A DNA stretch of 14,430 nucleotides from Hyphomicrobiaceae bacterium. Lineage in GTDB: Bacteria; Pseudomonadota; Alphaproteobacteria; Rhizobiales; JAKIUO01. The stretch is taken from NCBI GenBank assembly GCA_021647535.1, contig JAKIUO010000066.1, forward strand, positions 1-14,430, written 5' to 3'. Positions within the stretch are counted from its first letter, which is position 1, and the number at the start of each line of letters is the position of its first letter. The notes under the pieces are model-generated. The model made no database searches. It was not told where the DNA came from and worked only from the letters and a program-made list of their open reading frames with translations. Below are positions 1 to 6,035 of the stretch, piece after piece. The position numbers were made by a program, and so were the translations under genes.

Positions 1-2
1 CC

Positions 3-164
3 TATATGCTGGTCAGACTTTACAAAAAACTGCTGGGACAAAGCCACAAAGGCCGTCTCAAGGACCTGCTGGTGAGCTTGAAAACCGGCCTGTTCCAAAG
101 ACCAGAACGCGATCACAAACGACAAGCAGAACGACAGGATGCACAACCTATGATGTCAATATAG
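3..164 (+). CDS. C-terminal fragment of an unrecognised protein
   Basis: An open frame enters from the left edge and ends at a TAG at 162-164. It gives about 53 residues with no start inside the window that must be used. The fragment is basic, with repeated Lys/Arg and Leu (RLYKKLLG, KGRLKDLL), and ends in a charged, Gln/Arg-rich tail, as is common at the C-terminus of glycosyltransferases and other cytoplasmic enzymes. No motif identifies a family. It converges on ruvX across a hairpin-rich gap of about 200 bases. The coding call rests only on the open frame and its composition, so the family is left open. Confidence 0.45.
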   Translation, partial: YMLVRLYKKLLGQSHKGRLKDLLVSLKTGLFQRPERDHKRQAERQDAQPMMSI

Positions 165-248
165 AAAAACACACGCTAATGAAAGTAATGTACCGGACAC
201 TAGTGAGCCTGCGCTGGGATGACGAAGTGTGTGGCACTAACCTAGCGC

Positions 249-331
249 CTATGGGGCAGAGCCCCAAACCCCAATCTTGAATATGGGGATGAAAGGGGCT
301 GGCCCCTTTCCGCGAACCGCGTAGGCTGCCC
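249..331. repeat. Composite palindromic intergenic repeat, copy A
   Basis: Three adjacent dyads stand between the convergent ends of the left-edge gene and ruvX. GGGGC (253-257) pairs with GCCCC (261-265) and is followed by AAACCCC. AAAGGGGC (292-299) pairs with GCCCCTTT (302-309) around a two-base centre. CGCG blocks follow at 311-321. The same modules (CCCCAAACCCC, GGGCTGGCCCC, CGCGTAG) recur in the same order, read on the minus strand, at 13449-13600. This looks like a dispersed REP-like element rather than coding sequence. Reading frames across it have no supporting features. Confidence 0.55.
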
Positions 332-344
332 GTCTGGCGAAGAC

Positions 345-366
345 AAAGCCCGACAAGGGCTTTTTA
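345..366 (-). terminator. Bidirectional stem-loop at the ruvX stop codon
   Basis: AAAGCCC (345-351) and GGGCTTT (357-363) form a 7-bp stem with a 5-base loop. On the plus strand the stem runs straight into a T run. On the minus strand it follows the ruvX stop codon (364-366) directly but has only a short T tract. It can serve the convergent plus-strand gene better than ruvX. Confidence 0.5.
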
Positions 367-888
367 AGCGCTAATCCGTATCTGTGAAATCCGATCCAGC
401 GCCCCTTGCAAAATAAATCCGGCGGCCATTTTGTCGATGACCTCGGCGCGTCTTTTGCGTGAGGCATCGGCTTCCAGCAGGGTGCGCTCGACGGCGATGG
501 TTGACAGGCGCTCGTCCCAGAAGCAGATCGGTAGTTTGACAATAGGGGCAAGGTTGCGGGCGAAGGCGCGCACGCTTTGCACGCGCGGGCCTTCGGAGCC
601 ATCCATATTGAGCGGCAGGCCAAGGATGATGCCGCCGCCATTATACTCCTTGATGACCTCGACAATGCGGGCTGCGTCTTTGGCGAATTTGCTGCGGCGC
701 ACGGTTTCGAGCGGCGTCGCTATATTGTGCAGGCTGTCGGATATGGCTATGCCGATGGTTTTTGTACCGGGGTCAAGGCCGAGCAGCGGGCGGCCAATCT
801 GCAGTCCTTTTGCCAGTTCATCAATGGTGAGTATCGCAGAGGCGGCGGGGAGCCGGTTCTGGTCGGGTGTGTTTTGGTTGGAACTCAT
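364..888 (-). CDS. ruvX: RuvX/YqgF family nuclease (Holliday junction resolvase-like)
   Basis: A 174-residue RNase H-fold protein of the RuvX/YqgF family, known for 16S rRNA 5'-end maturation and resolvase-like activity in the cytoplasm. The first strand LLGLDPGTKTIGIAISD carries Asp39. The central GGGIILGLPLNMDGSEGPR is the family signature. Glu126 lies in FWDERLST, and Asp152 in EVIDKMAA completes the acidic set. The roughly 30-residue N-terminal extension before the first strand is common in alphaproteobacteria. I chose the ATG at 888. A TTG at 915 would add nine residues and has an AAGG about 9 bases upstream, so the start is uncertain. It is divergent from gatC, with about 110 bases between the two starts, and it ends on a stem-loop. 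Confidence 0.93.
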   Translation of the reverse strand: MSSNQNTPDQNRLPAASAILTIDELAKGLQIGRPLLGLDPGTKTIGIAISDSLHNIATPLETVRRSKFAKDAARIVEVIKEYNGGGIILGLPLNMDGSEGPRVQSVRAFARNLAPIVKLPICFWDERLSTIAVERTLLEADASRKRRAEVIDKMAAGFILQGALDRISQIRISA

Positions 889-929
889 GGGTTTTTCATA
901 GAAGAAGGCGGGCAAAACTGCAAACCTTA

Positions 930-958
930 TTGCACCTCTTGCAAAGCGGCGTTATGAC
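930..958 (+). promoter_or_regulatory. Candidate sigma70-type promoter for the gat operon
   Basis: TTGCAC at 930-935 and TATGAC at 953-958 are separated by 17 bases in the ruvX-gatC divergent region, giving a start near 965 and a leader of about 35 nt before the gatC ATG. Both hexamers are imperfect, so this is a weak consensus match only. Confidence 0.3.
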
Positions 959-999
959 GGGTGAGAGTTAAATTCCCGAGCAAAGCTTATGAGGTTGGT

Positions 1000-1287
1000 A
1001 TGAAGGTTGATGAAGCACTGGTGCGGCGGATTGCCCATCTGGCCCGCATAAAGGTCGAGGACGCAGATGTCGAGCATCTGAAAGGCGAACTCACATCCAT
1101 TCTGGGATTTGTCGATTTATTGTCCGAGGTCGATACGGATGATGTCGAACCGATGACCAGTGCTGTGGACCGCTGTATGAAGCCGCGCCCCGATGTGGTC
1201 AATGATGGTGGCTATGCGGATGATATTGTTGGCAATGCACCGGTCAAAGATGACCATTATTTCATGGTGCCAAAGGTTGTGGAGTAG
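1000..1287 (+). CDS. gatC: Asp-tRNA(Asn)/Glu-tRNA(Gln) amidotransferase subunit C
   Basis: A 95-residue GatC, the small subunit that wraps around GatA and helps stabilise the GatCAB complex, which converts Glu-tRNA(Gln) to Gln-tRNA(Gln) or Asp-tRNA(Asn) to Asn-tRNA(Asn). The N-terminal helix (VRRIAHLARIKV), the EVDTDDVEPMT segment and the C-terminal HYFMVPKVVE ending are typical of the family. The frame stays open back to a GTG at 961, but the ATG at 1000 has a GAGG ribosome-binding site at suitable spacing and gives the usual length. It is followed by gatA after 3 bases. Confidence 0.95.
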   Translation: MKVDEALVRRIAHLARIKVEDADVEHLKGELTSILGFVDLLSEVDTDDVEPMTSAVDRCMKPRPDVVNDGGYADDIVGNAPVKDDHYFMVPKVVE

Positions 1288-1290
1288 ATT

Positions 1291-2769
1291 ATGAGCGAAC
1301 TGACCGATCTCACCATTGCTAGCGCCCGCAAGGGGCGGACAGACAAGGAATTTAGCGCCAAAGAATTGTGCGAGGCGCATATTAAGACCATTGAGGACGC
1401 CAATGAAGGCCTGAATGCTTTTATTGTGACCACACCAGAGCTGGCGTTGGCGCTGGCCGATGTGTCGGACCAAAAGCTGCAAAAAGGCATTGGCGGGGAA
1501 CTTGAGGGCATTCCGTTGGGCATAAAAGATCTGTTTTGCACCATGGGGACGCAGACCACGGCTGGATCTCATATTCTCGATAAGTTTACGCCAGATTATG
1601 AATCGACCATTTCAAAGAACCTGCTGGATGCGGGCGGCCTGATGATGGGCAAGCTCAATCTGGATGAGTTCGCCATGGGGTCGAGCAACGAAACCAGCTA
1701 TTATGGCAAGTGCCTGAACCCCTGGAAACGTAATACGGACGGGGCCAATCTGGTGCCGGGAGGCTCCAGCGGGGGATCAGCTTCATCGGTTTCCGCGCGC
1801 CTTGTTATGGGGGCAACGGCAACTGATACGGGGGGCTCTATTCGCCAGCCTGCCGCTTTTACAGGTACAGTGGGCATCAAGCCGACCTATGGGCGTTGTT
1901 CGCGCTGGGGCGTTGTCGCCTTTGCCAGCTCGCTTGATCAGGCCGGGCCGATCACGCGCACGGTAGAGGATGCCGCCATCATGCTGAAGGTGATGGCCAG
2001 CTATGACCCCAAAGACACCACCAGCGTTGATATTGAGGTGCCGGACTATGAAAAAAGTCTGGCAGGGGGCGTCAAGGGGCTGAAAGTTGGTATTCCAAAG
2101 GAATATCGCATGGATGGTATGCCGGAAGAAATCGAACAGCTCTGGCAGCAGGGCATTGAGTGGCTGAAGGCTGAAGGGGCGGAAATCATCGACGTTAGCC
2201 TGCCTCACACCAAATATGCTTTGCCTGCCTATTATATTGTTGCGCCCGCTGAAGCCTCATCCAATCTGGCGCGTTATGATGGCGTGCGCTATGGTTTGCG
2301 GGTGCCGGGCGATGATATTTTGTCCATGTATGAGAATACAAGGGCCGAGGGTTTTGGCGATGAAGTCAAGCGCCGCATCATGATCGGCACCTATGTGTTG
2401 TCGGCGGGCTATTATGATGCCTATTACCTGAAGGCACAAAAGGTCCGCACGCTCATCAAGCGCGATTTTGACGAGGCCTTTACCAAGGTCGATGTTCTGT
2501 TGACGCCAACGACCCCCGGTCCAGCTTTTGCGCCGGGTGAAAAAGGCAGCGAGGACCCCGTTGAAATGTATCTCAATGATATTTTCACGGTCACCGCCAA
2601 CATGGCCGGACTGCCAGGCATATCGGTGCCAGCTGGTCTGTCGAGCGAGGGCACGCCGCTTGGATTGCAATTGATTGGCAAGCCCTTTGATGAGGCCGGC
2701 CTGTTTCAGGTGGCCCAGACCATCGAAAACGCTGCCGGATTGCTGCCAGCCCCCGATAAATGGTGGTAA
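1291..2769 (+). CDS. gatA: Asp-tRNA(Asn)/Glu-tRNA(Gln) amidotransferase subunit A
   Basis: A full-length (492 aa) amidase-signature glutaminase that releases ammonia from glutamine and channels it to GatB. The Ser-cisSer-Lys triad is visible: Lys79 in PLGIKDLF, the cis-Ser in PGGSSGGSAS (about 159) and the nucleophile Ser183 in TDTGGSIRQPA. The spacing of 24 residues between the serines is normal for amidases. The start ATG at 1291 lies 3 bases after the gatC stop, with GGAG overlapping the end of gatC, so translation is probably coupled. The next gene follows after 27 bases. No anomaly was seen. Confidence 0.97.
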   Translation: MSELTDLTIASARKGRTDKEFSAKELCEAHIKTIEDANEGLNAFIVTTPELALALADVSDQKLQKGIGGELEGIPLGIKDLFCTMGTQTTAGSHILDKFTPDYESTISKNLLDAGGLMMGKLNLDEFAMGSSNETSYYGKCLNPWKRNTDGANLVPGGSSGGSASSVSARLVMGATATDTGGSIRQPAAFTGTVGIKPTYGRCSRWGVVAFASSLDQAGPITRTVEDAAIMLKVMASYDPKDTTSVDIEVPDYEKSLAGGVKGLKVGIPKEYRMDGMPEEIEQLWQQGIEWLKAEGAEIIDVSLPHTKYALPAYYIVAPAEASSNLARYDGVRYGLRVPGDDILSMYENTRAEGFGDEVKRRIMIGTYVLSAGYYDAYYLKAQKVRTLIKRDFDEAFTKVDVLLTPTTPGPAFAPGEKGSEDPVEMYLNDIFTVTANMAGLPGISVPAGLSSEGTPLGLQLIGKPFDEAGLFQVAQTIENAAGLLPAPDKWW

Positions 2770-2796
2770 GACCACAAGACGATAGGAGACACCCCG

Positions 2797-3105
2797 ATGA
2801 AAGACCGTAAACCACAAGACTGCGAGAACATGGAACATGTGCGCACCGAAATTGATCTGCTCGACGAACAGCTGATTGATCTGGTTGCCGAACGCTTTGG
2901 CTATGTGGATCGCGCCTGGCAGCTCAAAAAAAACCCGGAAGACGCCACAGTGCCGTGGCGCATTAATGAGGTCATTGATAAAGTGCGCGCCCGCGCCGAA
3001 GACAAAGGCATCCCGCCACAGCTCGCCGAAGCTTTGTGGCGTCAGATGATCGGCTGGTTCATCGAATATGAAATGGAAAATCTGGAGAGGAAGAAAGAGG
3101 AGTAG
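2797..3105 (+). CDS. Chorismate mutase family protein (AroQ/PchB-like)
   Basis: An all-helical 102-residue AroQ-fold protein. The family converts chorismate to prephenate, and PchB-type members also act as isochorismate pyruvate lyases. Helix 1 carries VRTEIDLLDEQLIDLVAERF, with Arg16 and Arg33 matching the substrate-binding arginines. Lys44 and Lys45 follow the turn, and Arg55 and Glu58 lie in PWRINEV. The C-terminal ALWRQMIGWFIEYEM resembles the PchB-like branch more than the E. coli PheA domain. AGGAG precedes the ATG. No other aromatic or siderophore gene is adjacent. Its place between gatA and gatB suggests co-transcription, not a shared pathway. The mutase versus lyase assignment is open. 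Confidence 0.85.
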   Translation: MKDRKPQDCENMEHVRTEIDLLDEQLIDLVAERFGYVDRAWQLKKNPEDATVPWRINEVIDKVRARAEDKGIPPQLAEALWRQMIGWFIEYEMENLERKKEE

Positions 3106-3144
3106 GTTGAGATTGAACCTGAACCTGTTGAATTGGAGAAAATA

Positions 3145-3330
3145 ATGCAAACGATAAAAGAACGCATGGCTCTGATTGTTGATCGCCAGCCTGATGATGC
3201 CAGCTATGATGAAATTATAAAAGAGTTGGCGTTTGAGCGTATGATTGCTCAGGGTTTGGCTGATTCAAAGGGGGATCGAACGATTTCCAACGAAGAGATG
3301 AAGCGCAAAAGTTCTGATTGGCAAAAGTGA
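3145..3330 (+). CDS. Antitoxin-like small protein paired with a RelE/ParE toxin
   Basis: A small protein of 61 residues with a pattern seen in many partners of RelE/ParE toxins: an N-terminal IKERMALIVDRQPDDASYDEII stretch, a helix (ELAFERMIAQGLADS) and a C-terminal TISNEEMKRK tail that is likely to bind the toxin. I chose the ATG at 3145 because GGAG lies 6 bases upstream. A TTG at 3133 would add four residues but lacks that spacing. The stop is 7 bases before the toxin ATG, which is the usual antitoxin-first order. DNA binding and autoregulation are expected from the family but no DNA-binding motif is clear here. Confidence 0.7.
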   Translation: MQTIKERMALIVDRQPDDASYDEIIKELAFERMIAQGLADSKGDRTISNEEMKRKSSDWQK

Positions 3331-3337
3331 TGCTGTT

Positions 3338-3664
3338 ATGGTGCAGATAAGATGGACGCAAGAGGCCGAGAAATGGCTTCGGGAAATTCATGACTATATT
3401 GGGCGCGATAACCCCTTGGCAGCAGGCAATGTTGTGAGCGGTATTTTTGAGAAAGTTGAACGGCTCCAGCAGTTTCCTGAAATAGGTCATAGGTATGAGC
3501 TTGCGGAGGAAGGCGACATCCGAGTTCTCTATTATGGTCATTACCGCATCGCTTATTTACTCAAGAACACTGAACAGATAGATATTCTTGGGATCTTTCA
3601 TGGAGCTATGGAATTAGAGCGCTACCTTCCCAAATCAGATGATGGAATGAAAAAAGATGTATAA
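3338..3664 (+). CDS. RelE/ParE family toxin
   Basis: A 108-residue protein with the RelE/ParE fold pattern: an N-terminal strand QIRWTQEAEKWLREIHDYI, a helical hairpin with NPLAAGNVVSGIFEKVERLQQFPEIGHRY, then strands IRVLYYGHYRIAYLL and IDILGIFHGAMEL. The conserved Pro-Glu-hydrophobic-Gly turn and the YRIAY strand are family hallmarks. ParE members poison gyrase and RelE members cut mRNA, and the sequence alone does not decide between them. Its last 8 bases overlap the gatB start, and its 3' end supplies the gatB ribosome-binding site, so it is locked into the gat operon. Confidence 0.85.
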   Translation: MVQIRWTQEAEKWLREIHDYIGRDNPLAAGNVVSGIFEKVERLQQFPEIGHRYELAEEGDIRVLYYGHYRIAYLLKNTEQIDILGIFHGAMELERYLPKSDDGMKKDV

Positions 3665-5162
3665 AGAAGCACGCGAGACGCAGGACAAGAACCTTGTAAA
3701 AGGCGCCACCGGCGACTGGGAAGTGGTCATCGGGCTGGAGGTACATGCGCAGGTCACCAGCAAGGCCAAGCTTTTTTCGGGCGCGTCGGCGCAATATGGC
3801 GGCGAACCCAATGACCATGTGTCGCTGGTCGATGCGGCCATGCCCGGCATGTTGCCTGTGATCAATGAGGAATGTGTGCATCAGGCCATTCGCACAGGTC
3901 TGGGTTTGCGAGCGAAAATCAACAAGCGTTCGGTATTTGATCGCAAGAACTATTTTTATCCAGACTTGCCGCAAGGCTACCAGATTTCCCAGTTCAAGGA
4001 TCCGATTGTTGGCGAGGGCAAGGTGCTGCTGGACCTCAAAGATGGTTCGCAAGTGACCATCGGCATTGAGCGCCTGCATCTGGAACAGGACGCGGGCAAG
4101 AGCATCCACGATCTGCATCCCGATCATTCCGTTGTCGATCTCAACCGTTCGGGCGTGGCTTTGATGGAAATTGTTTCCTATCCCGATATGCGTTCCGCCG
4201 AAGAAGCGCGGGCCTATGTTACCAAGCTGCGCACCATATTGCGTTATTTGGGCACTTGTGATGGCAATATGGACGAGGGGTCCATGCGGGCCGATGTCAA
4301 TGTTTCCGTGCGCCGTCCGGGCGAGCCCTGGGGGACGCGGACAGAGACCAAAAACGTCAACTCGATCCGCTTTATCGGTCAGACCATCGAATATGAAATC
4401 AACCGGCAGATTGATGTGCTCGAAGATGGTGGCACCATTGATCAAGAAACCCGTCTGTATGATCCAAAGAAGAATGAAACGCGGCCCATGCGCTCCAAGG
4501 AAGAGGCCCATGATTACCGCTATTTTCCCGACCCTGATCTGTTGCCGCTGGAATTTGATCAGGCGCTGGTTGACAGGCTTAAAAGCGAATTGCCAGAGCT
4601 GCCTGATGACAAGAAAAACCGTTTCATGTCGGACTATGACCTGTCGCCCTATGATGCCGAAATCCTTATCGCCACGCGCTCATCTGCTGATTTTTTTGAA
4701 AAGGTCGCCAATGGACCTGATGGCAAGGGGGGCCGCGATGCCAAGCTGGCGGTCAACTGGATCATGGGCGATTTGTCGGGCCATGCCAATGCCAAAGGGG
4801 TTGGCGTGCATGAAGCGGGCGTTTCTGCTGACCAGCTCGGGCAGTTGATTGATCTTATTTCAGACGGCACCATTTCGGGTAAAATCGCCAAGGATGTGCT
4901 GGAGATTGTCTTTAATGAAGGCGGTAATCCGGCAGATATCGTCGAAGCCAAGGGCCTCAAGCAAATGTCTGATACGGGGGAGCTTGAAGCCATTGTTGAT
5001 GAAATCATCGCCAACAATCCCAAGCAGGTCGAACAGCTCAAAACCAAACCCAAAACCATCGGTTGGTTCGTTGGTCAGGTCATGCAAAAAACCAAAGGCA
5101 AAGCCAACCCGCAAGCGGTCAACAAGCTGCTGCAAGCCAAGCTGGAGATTGGTGAGGGGTAG
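3657..5162 (+). CDS. gatB: Asp-tRNA(Asn)/Glu-tRNA(Gln) amidotransferase subunit B
   Basis: A full-length (501 aa) GatB, the subunit that phosphorylates the misacylated Glu/Asp on tRNA and transfers ammonia to it. Family signatures appear in order: VVIGLEVHAQVTSKAKLFS near residue 25, YPDLPQGYQISQF near 100, HLEQDAGKS, DLNRSGVALMEIVSYPDMRS, DEGSMRADVNVSVR, TETKNVNSIRF and AHDYRYFPDPDLLPL. The C-terminal third is the helical GatB/YqeY tail ending in WFVGQVMQKTKGKANP, which binds tRNA. The start overlaps the toxin gene by 8 bases, with only a GGA-type ribosome-binding site inside the toxin, which suggests coupled translation. The stop lies 4 bases from the converging PIN gene. Confidence 0.97.
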   Translation: MYKEARETQDKNLVKGATGDWEVVIGLEVHAQVTSKAKLFSGASAQYGGEPNDHVSLVDAAMPGMLPVINEECVHQAIRTGLGLRAKINKRSVFDRKNYFYPDLPQGYQISQFKDPIVGEGKVLLDLKDGSQVTIGIERLHLEQDAGKSIHDLHPDHSVVDLNRSGVALMEIVSYPDMRSAEEARAYVTKLRTILRYLGTCDGNMDEGSMRADVNVSVRRPGEPWGTRTETKNVNSIRFIGQTIEYEINRQIDVLEDGGTIDQETRLYDPKKNETRPMRSKEEAHDYRYFPDPDLLPLEFDQALVDRLKSELPELPDDKKNRFMSDYDLSPYDAEILIATRSSADFFEKVANGPDGKGGRDAKLAVNWIMGDLSGHANAKGVGVHEAGVSADQLGQLIDLISDGTISGKIAKDVLEIVFNEGGNPADIVEAKGLKQMSDTGELEAIVDEIIANNPKQVEQLKTKPKTIGWFVGQVMQKTKGKANPQAVNKLLQAKLEIGEG

Positions 5163-5166
5163 GAGG

Positions 5167-5631
5167 CTATAATATTCCTGCCTCTTGTCTCATGTAAGTA
5201 AAATAGAGAGCATTGATATTACTTTTCAGCGCAGCGAGATAAAGATCAAGGTCATCAGTGAGAAGTGTCTCTTTTTCCTGAAGAAGGTATAGCCAAGCTG
5301 AATCGGCCAAGCCAAGTCTGTTGAAGTTTTTATTGTTTGTGACCTTTTGGCTTTCGCAATAGTGTTCTGTCAGAATTTTGGTGTAAATGGTCAACATTTT
5401 TGTAATGTCGTTGTGCCATTTTCCATTGACGCCATACAAAGCAAGGTTCGAGACTTCGGTCAGAACATTTGGAGTAGTGATGAGCTCGGCTTTGCCAATG
5501 AATTGGAGTAAGAGGTCAAAGTCATCCATTGTATAACGGCGCAGACGTTTATGCTGTTCGATCATTTTTTTTGATGTTGAGCCAATGACAAGCAGTAGCA
5601 AGAGATTGCTATCAATGGCAATGAGTTGCAT
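5167..5631 (-). CDS. PIN-domain protein, probable toxin-like ribonuclease
   Basis: A 154-residue protein with a PIN-like distribution of acidic residues: Asp7 in LIAIDSNLLLLL, Glu59 in NVLTEVSNLAL, Asp110 in NRLGLADSAWLYLL and Asp126/127 in LLTDDLDLYLAAL. PIN proteins are Mg-dependent ribonucleases, often VapC toxins. This one is longer than a typical VapC and diverges outside the motifs. It starts 2 bases after the stop of the upstream acidic protein gene, so the two form an operon. The gene converges on gatB with a 4-base gap. Its base composition is visibly AT-richer than gatB, which suggests transfer. Target and toxicity are unknown. Confidence 0.7.
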   Translation of the reverse strand: MQLIAIDSNLLLLLVIGSTSKKMIEQHKRLRRYTMDDFDLLLQFIGKAELITTPNVLTEVSNLALYGVNGKWHNDITKMLTIYTKILTEHYCESQKVTNNKNFNRLGLADSAWLYLLQEKETLLTDDLDLYLAALKSNINALYFTYMRQEAGIL

Positions 5632-5633
5632 AG

Positions 5634-5921
5634 CTAAGCGGCCTCAGTTTCGCGATTGCGGATAGATATGGCTTCGCCATTTTTATTTGATATGCGTACA
5701 GTTTTATATTTTACTGAAGCTAGTCCCTGAATTTGCTCAAGCATTGAGGCTGGGGAGTTGGCTGGAGACGTTGTTTCTCGACGTATTCCCATGGTTACGC
5801 ACCAAATATCATTTTGCTCGTCGAACCAGACTTCTTCCAGCGTGGGGGTATCTATACCCTCGTCCTCAAACACTTCCTCAAAATAGGCTCTGGCTGTGGT
5901 TACAGCCTCCTTTACATCCAT
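5634..5921 (-). CDS. Small acidic protein, partner of the PIN-domain gene
   Basis: A 95-residue acidic protein, with an N-terminal helix (DVKEAVTTARAYFEEVFEDEGI), then the strand-like EEVWFDEQNDIWCVTMGIRR and a final VKYKTVRISNKNGEAISI sheet. I recognise this arrangement as one common in uncharacterised small proteins that sit next to PIN-domain genes, but I cannot name a function. An AAGGG ribosome-binding site lies about 9 bases before the ATG. It is first in the two-gene module, the position normally held by an antitoxin, yet it lacks an obvious ribbon-helix-helix or AbrB-type DNA-binding motif. An antitoxin role is inference from position. Confidence 0.65.
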   Translation of the reverse strand: MDVKEAVTTARAYFEEVFEDEGIDTPTLEEVWFDEQNDIWCVTMGIRRETTSPANSPASMLEQIQGLASVKYKTVRISNKNGEAISIRNRETEAA

Positions 5922-5979
5922 TTCAAAGCACCCTTGTATAAAATTTGTTTAGGAATATCTTTTTCAAGCGTTAATCTAT

Positions 5980-6007
5980 CATATAACATTTGGTGCATTC
6001 AAATCAA
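5980..6007 (-). promoter_or_regulatory. Candidate promoter for the PIN module
   Basis: Reading the minus strand, TTGATT (6007-6002) and TATATG (5985-5980) are separated by 16 bases, about 60 bases upstream of the small acidic protein gene. The match is modest and the whole region is AT-rich, so chance is possible. Confidence 0.3.
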
Positions 6008-6020
6008 TTGAACAGGTGTT

Positions 6021-6032
6021 GGGGGGGGGGGG
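6021..6032. repeat. Homopolymer tract of 12 G
   Basis: Twelve consecutive G residues lie 3 bases beyond the stop codon of the extensin-like gene (poly-C on its sense strand). Tracts like this slip during replication and sequencing. It is outside any coding region I can support, so its length would not change a protein. Confidence 0.9.
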
Positions 6033-6035
6033 CTC

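Noticed and set aside
2257..3150. 297-residue open frame on the minus strand opposite gatA and the chorismate mutase gene
   Set aside because: It is antisense to two well-supported genes with normal motifs, has a Phe/His-rich composition typical of shadow frames, and shows no family motif.
3606..4511. 301-residue open frame on the minus strand opposite gatB
   Set aside because: It is fully antisense to conserved gatB sequence and its composition follows the complement of gatB codons.
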